Source: Prosthecobacter sp.
GTDB taxonomy: Bacteria > Verrucomicrobiota > Verrucomicrobiia > Verrucomicrobiales > Verrucomicrobiaceae
Assembly (NCBI RefSeq): GCF_034366625.1
Contig: NZ_JAXMIH010000006.1
Location: 1,195,956-1,259,955 of the forward strand
DNA: 64,000 bases
Direction: 5' to 3'
Of this stretch, positions 51,281 to 63,593 are shown piece by piece. Every line of letters begins with the position of its first letter. Position 1 is the first letter of the stretch. The translations under genes were made by a program, and so were the position numbers. The notes beneath the pieces are model-generated. The model was not told the origin of the DNA, ran no database searches, and saw only the letters and a program-made list of their open reading frames with translations.

Positions 51281-52533
51281 AGACGATCACGCTCAGCACG
51301 AGTGACACGCTGCTGCTGCCGGGCCGGCAGCGCGCGCGTGTTTTTGTGCCCGCGCGATCACTGCCTGCTCCTGCGCGTGACAAACGCCCGGTGGTGCTGC
51401 ACTTCGCCTACACCATCGGCGGCGGCGGTGCGGAGGCGATGCTCATGAACCTCGCAGAATCGCTCGATCCCGCGCAGTTCCGCAGCGTTGTCGTCGCCAT
51501 CAATGCCAAGCCCTGGCCGCATCATCTCAAGCGGCTGCATGAGGCCGGTGTCGATGTCCATGACCTCGAAGGCAGCGCGTATTTGCACCGCGAAACGCTG
51601 GCCAGGCTGCGTGCTGTCCTGCGCGCGGAGCGGCCGGACATCGTGCAGACGTGGATGCATCACGCCGATCTCGTCGGCGGCTGGGCTGCCCGGCTTGCTG
51701 GTGTGCGCAACATCGTCTGGAGCATCCATTGCCGCGAAATCCATCGCAATCCCGGTGACGGCAGGAGCAAGACGGCTCTCTTCCGTCGGGCGCTCGCGCT
51801 CAGCTCACGCTTCATCCCGTCGCGCATCATCTCCTGCTCTGCCACGGCCATCGAAGATCACGCCGCCATCGGTTATCCGCGTTCCAAGATGCGCTGGATT
51901 CCCAACGGCATCGACGCCGACCGATTCGTGCCCGACACCGATGCCGCGCTCGACACCCGTGCTGAACTGAAGCTGTCTCCCAACGTCCCTGTCATCGGCT
52001 ACGTCGGCCGTTTTCATGAGATGAAGGATCTGCCGACCTTCCTGCGCGCGGCGGCGTTGCTGCAAACACGCCTGCCTGACGCTCACTTCGTCTTCTGTGG
52101 CGGCGTGGAGGTCGAAATGAGAGCCGAAGAGCGTGAACTCCTCGCGCAACTGCCGCATCGTGATCAGGTCCGCTTTGAATCCTTCCGGCCCGATCCGTGG
52201 CGTTTGTATCCAGCGCTGAACGTGTTTTCGCTTTCCTCGCGCACCGAGGCCTGCCCGATGACCGTCATTGAGGCGATGTCCTGCGGCGTGCCATGCGTCA
52301 CCACCGACGTGGGCGATTGCTCACGTTTGCTCGAAGATGTCGGCAAGGTCGTGCCGATGCGTGATCCTGCGGCGCTTGCAAGTGCTTGGGAACAGGTCTT
52401 GCGCCTTGGCCTCGTCGCACGCGAAGACATTTCCATCCGGTCACGCCAGCGCGTGCTGGAGCGTTTCACCATCGTGCAGGCCGCCCGCCAGTATGCGGAA
52501 ACCTACGCACAACTCCTGGAGGTGCGGTCGTGA
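51277..52533 (+). CDS. Glycosyltransferase family 4, copy 2
   Basis: 418 aa from ATG at 51277, in an ATGA overlap with the deacetylase. The N-terminal ~45 residues (TDTLLLPGRQ... absent from copy 1) precede the GT-B blocks VVLHFAYTIGGGGAEAMLMNLAESLDPAQFRSVVV, IISCSATAIEDHAAIGYPRSKMRWIPNGID and SSRTEACPMTVIEAMSCGVPCVTTDVGDCSRLL. These are almost the same as in 48490-49668, so both copies of the pair arose by duplication. The following DUF4091 gene starts at a GTG inside its stop (GTGA). Acceptor and donor sugars are unknown. Confidence 0.93.
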   Translation: MKTITLSTSDTLLLPGRQRARVFVPARSLPAPARDKRPVVLHFAYTIGGGGAEAMLMNLAESLDPAQFRSVVVAINAKPWPHHLKRLHEAGVDVHDLEGSAYLHRETLARLRAVLRAERPDIVQTWMHHADLVGGWAARLAGVRNIVWSIHCREIHRNPGDGRSKTALFRRALALSSRFIPSRIISCSATAIEDHAAIGYPRSKMRWIPNGIDADRFVPDTDAALDTRAELKLSPNVPVIGYVGRFHEMKDLPTFLRAAALLQTRLPDAHFVFCGGVEVEMRAEERELLAQLPHRDQVRFESFRPDPWRLYPALNVFSLSSRTEACPMTVIEAMSCGVPCVTTDVGDCSRLLEDVGKVVPMRDPAALASAWEQVLRLGLVAREDISIRSRQRVLERFTIVQAARQYAETYAQLLEVRS

Positions 52534-54281
52534 AGACAACGTTCCTGCTTCTCGCTTTGACCGCCCATGCTCTCGCCCAGCCGGTGAGGGTGTCATTCTG
52601 CGACGGCATGACACGCATCTCCCGCGATGGCACACCGCCAACAGCGCAAACGCACACCCTGCACGCCGCGCGCGGCGAATGGGAGCCGCTGCAAATCATC
52701 GTCTCCGCCACACCGGAGCAGCTCAAAAACATCGAGATCATCGCCACGGGCATCGCCAAACACGATTCCGAGATGCTGCTGCCCGCGCCGAAAGTGTTGC
52801 GCGAGCACTACGTCCGCGTTTCCAAGTCCACCCCGATGGCTCCACTGCCTCCGGGTGATTATCCCGACGCGCTCGTGCCGCTCGACATGCCCGCGCATGA
52901 GATCAGCGGCTCTGCGATCGTGAACCAGCCGTTTTGGGTCGATGTTTTCGTGCCCTACACCGCCGCGCCAGGCGCTTACACCGGGGAAGTGCGTTTCAAA
53001 TTCTCCGACGGTTCCGCCGCCATCGCCGCTTACACGCTCAACGTGTGGGACTTCGATCTGCCCGTGGTGCCGAAGCTGCGCACCTCCATCATGACCACCG
53101 TGCGCCGCATTGCCGAGGTGCATGGCCTGGATTACCAAAACAACACGCCCTCGCTCACCCACGTCGGTTTGCTCAACGCATACTACGATCTCCTCGCCGA
53201 GCATCGTCTCAGCGTCGATCAAATCTACGGCAGCTATCCCGATGCCAGCACCGGCAAGATTGACGAGGGCAAGGTCGAACGCGCATTGAGAAAGCACCTG
53301 CTGCACCGTCATTGCAGCACCATCGGCCTGCCGATCTGGCCGCAATGGCCGTTCAACGACCCGCTCGGCAAGGATCGCGAAGCCGCCATGGGCTACGTCG
53401 CGCAATGGATGAAGCTGCTGGCCAAAATCCGCTGCGAATCACGCGGCTATGTCATCATGGGCGATCTCGATGAGCCGAACGACGCCGCAGCCTACGAGAA
53501 TGTGCGCCGCTGGGGCGAGTTCTTCAACGAAGTCGAGGAGAAGCACGGCATCCGCGTGCCGCTGCTCATCACCGAGCAGCCCACGGCGGAAAAAACCGCC
53601 TGGGGCACGCTCAACCGCGCCGTGGACATCTGGGTGCCGCATTTCAGCGAAGTGTGGAAGGACATGGAGTGGGCCGGTGGCAGGCATGACATCGCCGTGC
53701 GCCGCCAGGCTGGTGATGAAATCTGGGCCTATGCGGCGCTCGTGCAGATGCCGGATGAATGGGAAAAGCAGCAGGGCAGGCCGAAGGAACTGCGCAGCAG
53801 CTTCCCGCCCGTGTGGGCGCTCGATTATCCGCCTCTGGCGCATCGCATCGTCGGCTGGCTGCTGCCGAAGCACGGCATCACCGGCCTTACCTACTGGGAC
53901 ACACTGTTTGCCGCTGAAGGCGTCGATGTCTGGAAGGACGCGGGCACATTCAAAACGCCCGACGGTACGGTTTACAACGGCGACGGCTCCTACATTTACC
54001 CCGCCACGGAGAAACGCCACGGACGGCATGCTCCCGTGGCCTCGATGCGCCTGAAATGGCTGCGCGAAGCTGTGGAGGACTATGATTACCTCATGCTGGC
54101 ACGCCAGTTGGGCCTCGAAGACGACGCGCGTCGCCTCACATCGAGTTTTGCGCGCGGCTTTGGCGACTGGGACAACAATCCCGGCGCGCTCATGGACGCG
54201 CGGCATCAACTCGGTGCCATGATCGAAGCCGCACATCATCGCAAACAGACCGCCGCAGCGGAGAAAGGAGGCGCGCCATGA
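52530..54281 (+). CDS. Secreted DUF4091 (GH123-like) protein
   Basis: 583 aa from GTG at 52530 (overlaps the glycosyltransferase TGA). Signal peptide VKTTFLLLALTAHALA. N-terminal beta-sandwich-like part to ~180 (GEWEPLQIIVSATPEQLKNIEI; PFWVDVFVPYTAAPGAYTGEVRFKF), then a TIM-barrel-like region 190-470 with GYVIMGDLDEPNDAAAY, which contains an acidic DxDEP pair where a glycosidase would have its catalytic acid, and the LKWLREAVEDYDYLMLARQLG block typical of DUF4091. Possible role: periplasmic trimming of the polymer made by this locus. Catalytic activity is inferred from the family. The next gene starts at an ATGA overlap. Confidence 0.85.
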   Translation: MKTTFLLLALTAHALAQPVRVSFCDGMTRISRDGTPPTAQTHTLHAARGEWEPLQIIVSATPEQLKNIEIIATGIAKHDSEMLLPAPKVLREHYVRVSKSTPMAPLPPGDYPDALVPLDMPAHEISGSAIVNQPFWVDVFVPYTAAPGAYTGEVRFKFSDGSAAIAAYTLNVWDFDLPVVPKLRTSIMTTVRRIAEVHGLDYQNNTPSLTHVGLLNAYYDLLAEHRLSVDQIYGSYPDASTGKIDEGKVERALRKHLLHRHCSTIGLPIWPQWPFNDPLGKDREAAMGYVAQWMKLLAKIRCESRGYVIMGDLDEPNDAAAYENVRRWGEFFNEVEEKHGIRVPLLITEQPTAEKTAWGTLNRAVDIWVPHFSEVWKDMEWAGGRHDIAVRRQAGDEIWAYAALVQMPDEWEKQQGRPKELRSSFPPVWALDYPPLAHRIVGWLLPKHGITGLTYWDTLFAAEGVDVWKDAGTFKTPDGTVYNGDGSYIYPATEKRHGRHAPVASMRLKWLREAVEDYDYLMLARQLGLEDDARRLTSSFARGFGDWDNNPGALMDARHQLGAMIEAAHHRKQTAAAEKGGAP

Positions 54282-55483
54282 CCGTCACATTGCCCAAACC
54301 GTCTGTATCGCCCGTACAGTCACGCCACGGCGCCCTCACACTCGACCTCGTGCGTGATGAAGCCGGATTTCACGCGCTTGCGCCGTTCTGGGACGCGCTT
54401 GTCGATCAAACCGTCACGCGTTCGCCCTTCCTGCGCTGGGACTGGGTCAGTTTGTGGTGGGCGGAATGCCGTGAACGTGATGCCAGGCTCGTCATCGGCC
54501 TGCTGCGTGATGAGGAGGGCGTTCCCCATGCGATCGCGCCGCTCATGCTTTCGAGAGAGAAAGATCGCGCCCGCCGCCATCTTACCGCGCTCTCCTTCAT
54601 CAGCGGTTTTGGCGACGCGCATGGCGAGCGCCTTGATCTCATCGTGCCTGCCGGGCAGGAGGACGATCTCACGCCGCGCCTCTGCCGCATCTTCAAACTG
54701 CTGCGTCACGAATGCGATGTCGTGCGTCTGAATCATTTGCCGGAGGAGTCACCGAACACTCCGCACATCCTCGCCGCATTGGAGGAATCCTTCATGCACA
54801 CCGGCGTGCTGAACCGCTATGCCTGTCATTTCATCCGCCTGCCCGCCGCGTCGGAAGAGTATGAAGCACGCCACACGGGCGCGCGGCGCAGCAAGCTCCG
54901 CCGCCGTCGCAAGGCCTTCGCCGCGCAGCACGCAGGTGTCGCCTCGCTGGCGGGAGAACGTGTGTCGTTCGAGAGCGCGATGAATGCGCTGGGCGCGCTG
55001 CATGCCCGTCACTGGCCTGAAGACGTCAGCACTTTCATCACACCGGCCTCGTGGCGTTTTCACCAGCGTCTTGCCGCGCAATGGCTGCCGCAGGGCCGCG
55101 CCCTGCTGCCTTTGCTGGAGGCAGACGGTCAGATCATCGCCGCCATGTATGGTTTTGTGGAGCGCGACGAGTTCTTCCAGTTCCAGATGGGCTGGGATCC
55201 CGCTTTTGCCCGACTCTCACCCGGCAAGCTCGTCATGCGCTGGTGCATTGACTGTTCCATCCAGCGTGGTCTGCGCGTGCATGACATGCTGCCCAGTGAC
55301 TACGAGTACAAACGCCAGTGGTGCGAGGGGCTGCGCTGGTTGCTCGATCTCGAGGCCAGCAATCCATCAAGCTGGCGCGCCGCCGCCTTCCACGCGCTGC
55401 GCGCCGTGCGCCGCCTCTTCCCGCGCTGTTTGAAACAACGCGCCGACAGCGTCAACGAACTTCAGGAGGATCACGAATCATGA
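54278..55483 (+). CDS. FemAB/GNAT-like acyltransferase (BioF2-type), EPS-associated
   Basis: 401 aa. It has the two-lobed GNAT-like fold of the cellulose/EPS-associated acyltransferase family (Acetyltransf_6 type): TRSPFLRWDWVSLWWAE near residue 50, ARLVIGLLRDEEGVPHAIAPLML, a Lys/Arg-rich loop RHTGARRSKLRRRRKAFAA (~200) and, in the second lobe, LLPLLEADGQIIAAMYGFVERDEFFQFQMGWDPAFARLSPGKLVMRWCID. The closing SDYEYKRQWCEG is typical. It probably acylates a sugar or peptide in polysaccharide assembly. ATGA overlaps at both ends tie it to the locus. Confidence 0.85.
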   Translation: MTVTLPKPSVSPVQSRHGALTLDLVRDEAGFHALAPFWDALVDQTVTRSPFLRWDWVSLWWAECRERDARLVIGLLRDEEGVPHAIAPLMLSREKDRARRHLTALSFISGFGDAHGERLDLIVPAGQEDDLTPRLCRIFKLLRHECDVVRLNHLPEESPNTPHILAALEESFMHTGVLNRYACHFIRLPAASEEYEARHTGARRSKLRRRRKAFAAQHAGVASLAGERVSFESAMNALGALHARHWPEDVSTFITPASWRFHQRLAAQWLPQGRALLPLLEADGQIIAAMYGFVERDEFFQFQMGWDPAFARLSPGKLVMRWCIDCSIQRGLRVHDMLPSDYEYKRQWCEGLRWLLDLEASNPSSWRAAAFHALRAVRRLFPRCLKQRADSVNELQEDHES

Positions 55484-56724
55484 AAGTCCTCGTTCTTACC
55501 GCAGATGCGAACACGCTCGTCTATCACCGTGGCGATCTGATCCGCGACTTCGCCGCGCAAGGCTGTGAACTCGTCACTTCTGCCGCCGAAGATTATCCGC
55601 ATGTGCGGGAATTCGTCGCCAGTCTCGGCGGCAGACATCGCGCCATCCGCATGGCGCGTTCCAAAATCAATCCGCTGAAGGATCTCGTGACCATGTGGGA
55701 CATGTGGCGGCTGTTCCGCTCTGAAAAGCCGGACGCGCTGTTCGCCTACACCATCAAATCGGTCGTGTATGGCTGCGTCATCGCCCGTCTGGCCGGCATC
55801 CGCCGCATTTACGCGTTGCTGCCCGGCTTGGGCTTCACCTTCGTCAAACCGGTGACGTGGAAGCAGAAAATCCTCAGTTACATCTCCGAGGCACTGCATC
55901 GCTTCGCCCTGAAGCGCGCGGATGTCATCTTCATGCAAAATCATGACGACTTGAAGCTCTTCACCGAGTCGAACATGCTTCCTGCCGGTGTTCCCGTGCA
56001 TGTCACCGCCGGTTCCGGCGTGAACATGGATGAATTCGCGCACGCTCCGCTCGAAAACGACGCAGACATCGTAGCGGGCCGCATCCGCTTCGTGCTTGTG
56101 AGTCGTCTGCTCATCAGCAAAGGCGTGCGTGTTTTCGCGGAGGCCGCCCGGCGCATCAAACAGCTCTTCCCGCATGCGGAGTTTCACCTCGTCGGCCCGT
56201 TTGATCCGAATCCGAACCGTGTGTCGGAACATGAGGTGCATGACTGGGTCGCGGAAGGCACGCTCATCCATCACGGCATGGTCAAGGATGTCGCTGCGTT
56301 GCTCAAGACGATGCATGTCTTCGTTTTGCCCACCTGGTATCGCGAAGGCGTGCCGCATGCGACACTGGAGGCGCTCGCCATGGGCCGTGCGGTCATCACC
56401 ACGAACTCCGTTGGTGCCCGCGAATGCGTCAAACTCACCGCCGAGGGCGAAACGCAGCGCGAGGACGGCGAGATGCTCATGCAAGGCGAGAACGGCTTCC
56501 TCTGTCAGCCGCAGAACGTCGCCGCCGTCGAATGCGCGATGGAATGGTTCCTTACCAAGCCGGAGCAGATCGCCAGCATGGGCCGTGCGAGCCACCGGCT
56601 CGCCGCAGAAGTCTTCGACGTGCGTCTGGTGAACGAGATCATCCTGAAAGCCATGCATCTGCACGAGTCCACGCCACGTGCTTCTGCGCTCCACCACGAA
56701 TCCGCCCTTCCTCTAGCCGCTTAA
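55480..56724 (+). CDS. Glycosyltransferase family 4, third copy in locus
   Basis: 414 aa from ATG at 55480, four-base overlap with the previous gene. N-terminal GT-B part VLVLTADANTLVYHRGDLIRDFAAQGCELVTSA with a long acceptor domain (SVVYGCVIARLAGIRRIYALLPGLGFTF) resembles capsular galactosyl/fucosyl transferases such as the WbpH/CapM type. Donor half: RFVLVSRLLISKGVRVFAEAARRI and FVLPTWYREGVPHATLEALAMGRAVITTNSVGARE. It is unlike the two duplicated enzymes, so it adds a different sugar. The Wzz-like gene follows by 12 bases. Confidence 0.92.
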   Translation: MKVLVLTADANTLVYHRGDLIRDFAAQGCELVTSAAEDYPHVREFVASLGGRHRAIRMARSKINPLKDLVTMWDMWRLFRSEKPDALFAYTIKSVVYGCVIARLAGIRRIYALLPGLGFTFVKPVTWKQKILSYISEALHRFALKRADVIFMQNHDDLKLFTESNMLPAGVPVHVTAGSGVNMDEFAHAPLENDADIVAGRIRFVLVSRLLISKGVRVFAEAARRIKQLFPHAEFHLVGPFDPNPNRVSEHEVHDWVAEGTLIHHGMVKDVAALLKTMHVFVLPTWYREGVPHATLEALAMGRAVITTNSVGARECVKLTAEGETQREDGEMLMQGENGFLCQPQNVAAVECAMEWFLTKPEQIASMGRASHRLAAEVFDVRLVNEIILKAMHLHESTPRASALHHESALPLAA

Positions 56725-56736
56725 TTCTCCACGACC

Positions 56737-59172
56737 ATGGCCATTTCCTACAGCATGCAGCCTTCCAACGCCGCGCCACAGCACGGGTTTGGGACGATGC
56801 TTGCCCTCACGCCCTCGCGTGGCCTGATGCCGATGGCCCCCTCCATGACCATGCCGGCACATCCGGGCATGTCGCCCGTGTTTGATCCGCGTGCCTTCCT
56901 GCCGCCGATCAATCCGCGTGATTTCGAGGTGCAGCCGCTCATCAGCATCGCGGACGTGTTCGGTTACATCCGCAAGCGCTGGCTGAGCGGCGCCGTGCTG
57001 GGACTGATGCTTGCCGCGTTCACGTTTTATTACCTCGGCATGGGGGTTAAAATTTACGAGGCCGAATCCCAGCTGCTGCTGCGCATCCAGGACGCCAACG
57101 TGTTCAACTTCGAGGCCATGTCCACGCGTGGTGTCACGGAACTCAGCGCGCCGCAGTTGATCAACAACCACCGCACCGAGCTGCTCTCTCGCCGCTTCCT
57201 CAGTCATTTCTATGATCACTTCCCGGCGGCGCAGCGTGATGCGTATCTGCAACGCGAAGCGAACTCGCTCAGCCGCAAGGATGAGCTGCTGAAGCTCATG
57301 GGCCTCTACAAACCTGGCAAGCCCGGCGATCCGCGTGAACGCTTCATCGACCTCATGATTTCCTCCGTGCGGGTGGAGCCGCTCAAGGAATCCCATGTCC
57401 TGCGCGTGCAGGTGCGCGACCGCGATCCGCGTCTCGCCGCCGACTTCGCCAATCGTTACGTCGAGGAGTACATCCATTACGTCGCCGACCAGGAGGGCAA
57501 GCTCAGCGCCGATGCCTCCAGCTATCTCGAAACGAAATCGCAGGAGTTGCAGAAGCGTTTGCAATTGTCCGAGCAGAAGCTCGCCGAGTATCGCAAGAGC
57601 CAGGGCATCATGGAAGACACCGACACGAAGGATGTCTCCAACGACAAGGTGCGCCAGCTCAACGCCGCCATCACCGAGGCCGATTTGAAGCTCACCAAGG
57701 CCCGTAGCGACCTCGACAACCTCGTCGCAGCGCAGAAATCTGGCCGTGATCTCACCGAATTGAGGCTTTTTGCCGACAACGCTGACGTGGCCTACATCCG
57801 CAAGCAGTTGGATGCCAAGATCGCCGAACGCGCCCCGCTGGAGGCGACCTGCGGCCGCAGGCATCCACGCATGATCGGCCTCGCGAATGAGATCGACGGC
57901 CTGCGTGCCGCGCTGAATCGCACGGTGAACGCGGTGGTCAGCATGATTCAGACGGAGGTCGAGTCCCAGCAGCGCCAGATCGCGGATTATCGCCGCCAGC
58001 TTGACGAGGCACGCGGCGTGGCGTTGGACGTGAACGGCAAGAACGTACAGCAGAGCATGCTGCGCGACCAGGTGCGCATGGACCGCGATTTGTATGAAAA
58101 AATCGAGATGCGCCGCAGCCAGGCCGCTCTCACCGGCCAGTTCCGCGACAGCGGCCTGCTGCGCGTGGCGGACGTGGCGATGGTGCCGGAAAAACCCGTG
58201 AAGCCGAACAAGCCCATCGCCGCCGTGGCAGCGGCCATGCTGTTTGGCCTTTCTCTGATCGGCCTGCCGGTGAGCTGGGGCATCTTTGACGATCATGTCC
58301 GGAAACTTTTCGGCCCCAAAGTCGAAAACCCGGCGATGCAGGATCCCATGCAGCACACCGCGTATGGCCACAGCTATTCAGAGCACCAGCCAGACTCGCC
58401 CTTCACCATTTCCTCGCCTGTCGCACCTGCCTTGCCCGCGATGGAGTCAATGGCGTCCACACGGCCCCAAACACGTCACATGCCTGCCATCAAGCCTGCC
58501 GATGGTGAAACGACCATCCTTGCCCGGCTGCCGTATGTGCATGGCACCACGCCGGAGGCCATGCTTTCCGAGCTGCTGAAGCCGGAGCCGATCGGAGCCT
58601 CCAGCGCCCTGCATCAGCTCACCAGCACGCTTGAAAAGCAGGCTCTGAACCGCAGCACCTCCGCAGGCGTCATTCTCATCACCAGCGCCGGTGCAGGCGA
58701 GGGCAAAACACTCGTTTCCGCCGCCCTGGCCGCCGCCTTCTGCCATCAGGGCCGCCGCGTGTTCATGATGGAGTGCAATCCCTCCTCCCCCACGCTGCAC
58801 CAGTGGTTCCCCCGTGCCGTACAGGGCTACGGAGCCTATGCGCACGACCTCGAAGCTCTGCGCTACGGCCATAGCAATCTCTTCCTGCTCCCCGGCTGCG
58901 ATCTCCCTGCCCACGCCACCAACGAACTGCTCGATGGCTACCGCATGTGGATCGAACGCGCGAAAACGGAGGTCGATTGGATCATCCTCGACGCTTCCCC
59001 GCTGCTCAAAAGCTTCGCCAACGTCGCCCCGCTGGCCCCGCTGGCCTCGGATGTCCTCCTCGTCAACAACCCCGCCGTCAGCAGTCCATCCCAACTCCGT
59101 GCCGGTCTTGCCCTGCTCCAGCCGATGATGTCATCGAGCGCTTTGCGCGGGATGGTGGTGAATGGCGGTTAA
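56737..59172 (+). CDS. Wzz/tyrosine-kinase-like fusion (BY-kinase type), EPS chain-length protein
   Basis: 811 aa. Pro/Met-rich start (1-65), then a Wzz domain: first helix ~85-103 (LSGAVLGLMLAAFTFYYLGMG), periplasmic coiled coils ~200-470, PEKPVKPNKP (Wzz signature) and second helix ~490-510. The cytoplasmic part after a Pro-rich linker holds a P-loop kinase fold: Walker A SAGAGEGKT, Walker A' VFMMECNP (usual form VLLIDxDxRxP; Glu here replaces the Asp) and Walker B WIILDASP. There is no Tyr-rich tail and the A' motif is altered, so kinase activity is doubtful. It controls polymer length with a Wzy that is not in the window. Confidence 0.88.
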   Translation: MAISYSMQPSNAAPQHGFGTMLALTPSRGLMPMAPSMTMPAHPGMSPVFDPRAFLPPINPRDFEVQPLISIADVFGYIRKRWLSGAVLGLMLAAFTFYYLGMGVKIYEAESQLLLRIQDANVFNFEAMSTRGVTELSAPQLINNHRTELLSRRFLSHFYDHFPAAQRDAYLQREANSLSRKDELLKLMGLYKPGKPGDPRERFIDLMISSVRVEPLKESHVLRVQVRDRDPRLAADFANRYVEEYIHYVADQEGKLSADASSYLETKSQELQKRLQLSEQKLAEYRKSQGIMEDTDTKDVSNDKVRQLNAAITEADLKLTKARSDLDNLVAAQKSGRDLTELRLFADNADVAYIRKQLDAKIAERAPLEATCGRRHPRMIGLANEIDGLRAALNRTVNAVVSMIQTEVESQQRQIADYRRQLDEARGVALDVNGKNVQQSMLRDQVRMDRDLYEKIEMRRSQAALTGQFRDSGLLRVADVAMVPEKPVKPNKPIAAVAAAMLFGLSLIGLPVSWGIFDDHVRKLFGPKVENPAMQDPMQHTAYGHSYSEHQPDSPFTISSPVAPALPAMESMASTRPQTRHMPAIKPADGETTILARLPYVHGTTPEAMLSELLKPEPIGASSALHQLTSTLEKQALNRSTSAGVILITSAGAGEGKTLVSAALAAAFCHQGRRVFMMECNPSSPTLHQWFPRAVQGYGAYAHDLEALRYGHSNLFLLPGCDLPAHATNELLDGYRMWIERAKTEVDWIILDASPLLKSFANVAPLAPLASDVLLVNNPAVSSPSQLRAGLALLQPMMSSSALRGMVVNGG

Positions 59173-59179
59173 AGGCCCG

Positions 59180-59641
59180 TCAGGGTGCGTTTTGCTGCTT
59201 CAAGGCGTCAATCAGCGCCCTCGGCTCTGCCACGCTCAGCATCACCGTGTAGCCCTCCGTCGTGGGAATGCGCACGACGTGCGTGCGGTCGGTGACGTAG
59301 AGCAGTGCTTTCGTTCCGTTGTGCAGTTTGAACCATCCTGCGGCGTAACCGGGCAGCCCGGTGCCCATCGTGCGCCATTTGGGCTGATGATCCTTGTCGG
59401 TGTTGAGGTTGGTGACCACCGCTTCGTCGAGCTTGAGCGATTTGAGCGGGATCAAGCGGCCGTAGAGATCGCCTTGAAGGCGCAGGCCTTCGTTGGAGAC
59501 CGTGAAACGCACATGCTGCATGGACCACGCCAGCCAGATCATCAGGACAAGGGCACCGACGAGGATGAGGCCGATGATGGCGAAGAACCACAGCGACTTG
59601 CTCGCTACGGGGATCATGGGGAAGACGGTGGAGGCGTTCAT
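59180..59641 (-). CDS. Bacterial PH-domain-like membrane protein
   Basis: 153 aa from ATG at 59641 (MNASTVFPMIPVASKSLWFFAIIGLILVGALVLMIWL, one membrane helix); 13 earlier codons are less likely. After the helix comes a ~100-residue all-beta domain, MQHVRFTVSNEGLRLQGDLYGRLIPLKSLKLDEAVVTNL, then GYAAGWFKLHNGTKALLYVTDRTHVVRIPTTEGYTVMLSVAEPRALIDALKQ. That is a PH-like fold (bPH_6 type). Function unknown. Its stop is 7 bases from the convergent Wzz gene stop. Confidence 0.75.
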   Translation of the reverse strand: MNASTVFPMIPVASKSLWFFAIIGLILVGALVLMIWLAWSMQHVRFTVSNEGLRLQGDLYGRLIPLKSLKLDEAVVTNLNTDKDHQPKWRTMGTGLPGYAAGWFKLHNGTKALLYVTDRTHVVRIPTTEGYTVMLSVAEPRALIDALKQQNAP

Positions 59642-59681
59642 GGCGGGAGTTTGATCGTTGTGCCCGGCGATTCCAAGCAAA

Positions 59682-59714
59682 CAAAAACCCGGCAGCCTTT
59701 CGGTCTGCCGGGTT
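59682..59714 (-). terminator. Intrinsic terminator after aconitase gene
   Basis: AACCCGGCAG pairs with CTGCCGGGTT (59686-59714). On the minus strand it is followed by TTTTGTTTG, 46 bases after the aconitase stop. Confidence 0.85.
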
Positions 59715-59759
59715 TAGGTGAGTGGTTCGAGGAACGAGTTGGAAAACTCGTTCTACGGA

Positions 59760-62639
<2,880 letters not shown>

Positions 62640-63322
62640 TGTGTTGGAGAGCACTAAATGGAATAGCAGGCGTAGCACGAAAGACACCACTTTTTTGATG
62701 CACGCCTCGATCCAACGCACTCATGCCTTGTTACGGCATGCTGGATTCAAGGACTGCATGTGAGGTTATCTGCCACAGGAGCGAAGAGTTGAATGGAGAT
62801 CGACCCACAAGGTCTTGGATCCTGTTGTGTGGGTCTCTGACAAAATCATTCGGATGCAAATCGTGCTCACGAACATGAGGCCAAGGGAGAAGGCTCAAAT
62901 CATGCGTGTGATTTCAACATGCGTCATGTGATTGGAAGATCGTAACAGGCGCACAATTGTGCGCCCTTCTTGGAAGCATCGCACGCTGAAGGAAAAGCTA
63001 CCGCGTATGGATGTGCGGCAATGTTTCGTTAGCGGTTGGTGTCGAAACAATCTCCGTCGGCGAGAGAATGAACGATGCACCCGTGCAGTTGGATTGTTTG
63101 GTTGTTGCCGTGCAAACAAAGCCCGCGTGTTACGAATGGATCTTGCTGCGACACCACGCAGCGCCGTGGGCGTCAGCGTTTATTTTCTCTCTTGGCATGT
63201 GGCAACACCCCTTGCTTGCCCGAACGTGAAACAACCCGTCGTCTAGTGATGTGTTCACATCGGGGAAAGCATGTTGGCGGAACGAAAAAACGAGGACTTG
63301 GAGAAAAAAGATCAAAATCATG

Positions 63323-63350
63323 TTGCAGGGTCTCGGAGTTGTACTAATCT
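63323..63350 (+). promoter_or_regulatory. Candidate rRNA promoter
   Basis: TTGCAG (63323-63328), 16-base spacer, TAATCT (63345-63350), then a GC-rich discriminator GCTCGTCCGC, a feature of growth-rate-controlled rRNA promoters. About 240 bases before 16S. Confidence 0.4.
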
Positions 63351-63533
63351 GCTCGTCCGCCAGCGGAAAACGGCGGCTGAGAAAAAGGAAACGCGAGACG
63401 CAAAAGCTGCTCACAATTCCCGAATTTCAGAAACGATCTTTCAGAAAACAGAAGCAGCAAAGCGAGGCGAAAGCCGAGCAATGTTGTTAGAAAACAAAAG
63501 GCTAAATTGTGCGCTGCGCGAATAAGTGCGCAG

Positions 63534-63556
63534 GTGCCTGTGGTTTAAACAGGCAC
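63534..63556 (+). other. Hairpin in rRNA leader, possible processing stem
   Basis: GTGCCTGT pairs with ACAGGCAC around GGTTTAA; about 38 bases before 16S. A second, imperfect stem, gctggctt/aagccggc, follows at 63566-63588. Likely parts of RNase III processing structures. Confidence 0.45.
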
Positions 63557-63593
63557 AGTCAATGGCTGGCTTGAAATAAAGCCGGCAAATATT

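Larger units (their letters stand above)
62640..63593 (+). other. rRNA operon leader region, no supported gene
   Basis: ~950 bases between the aconitase start and 16S rRNA. No open frame here has a credible domain. It holds a candidate promoter (63323-63350), a perfect 8-base hairpin and another short one before 16S (about 63566-63588). 62860-63250 carries no recognised element. Confidence 0.6.

Noticed and set aside
62932..63246. Frames of 70-105 codons in the rRNA leader
   Set aside because: No start signals or domains, and the location is a leader before 16S rRNA.
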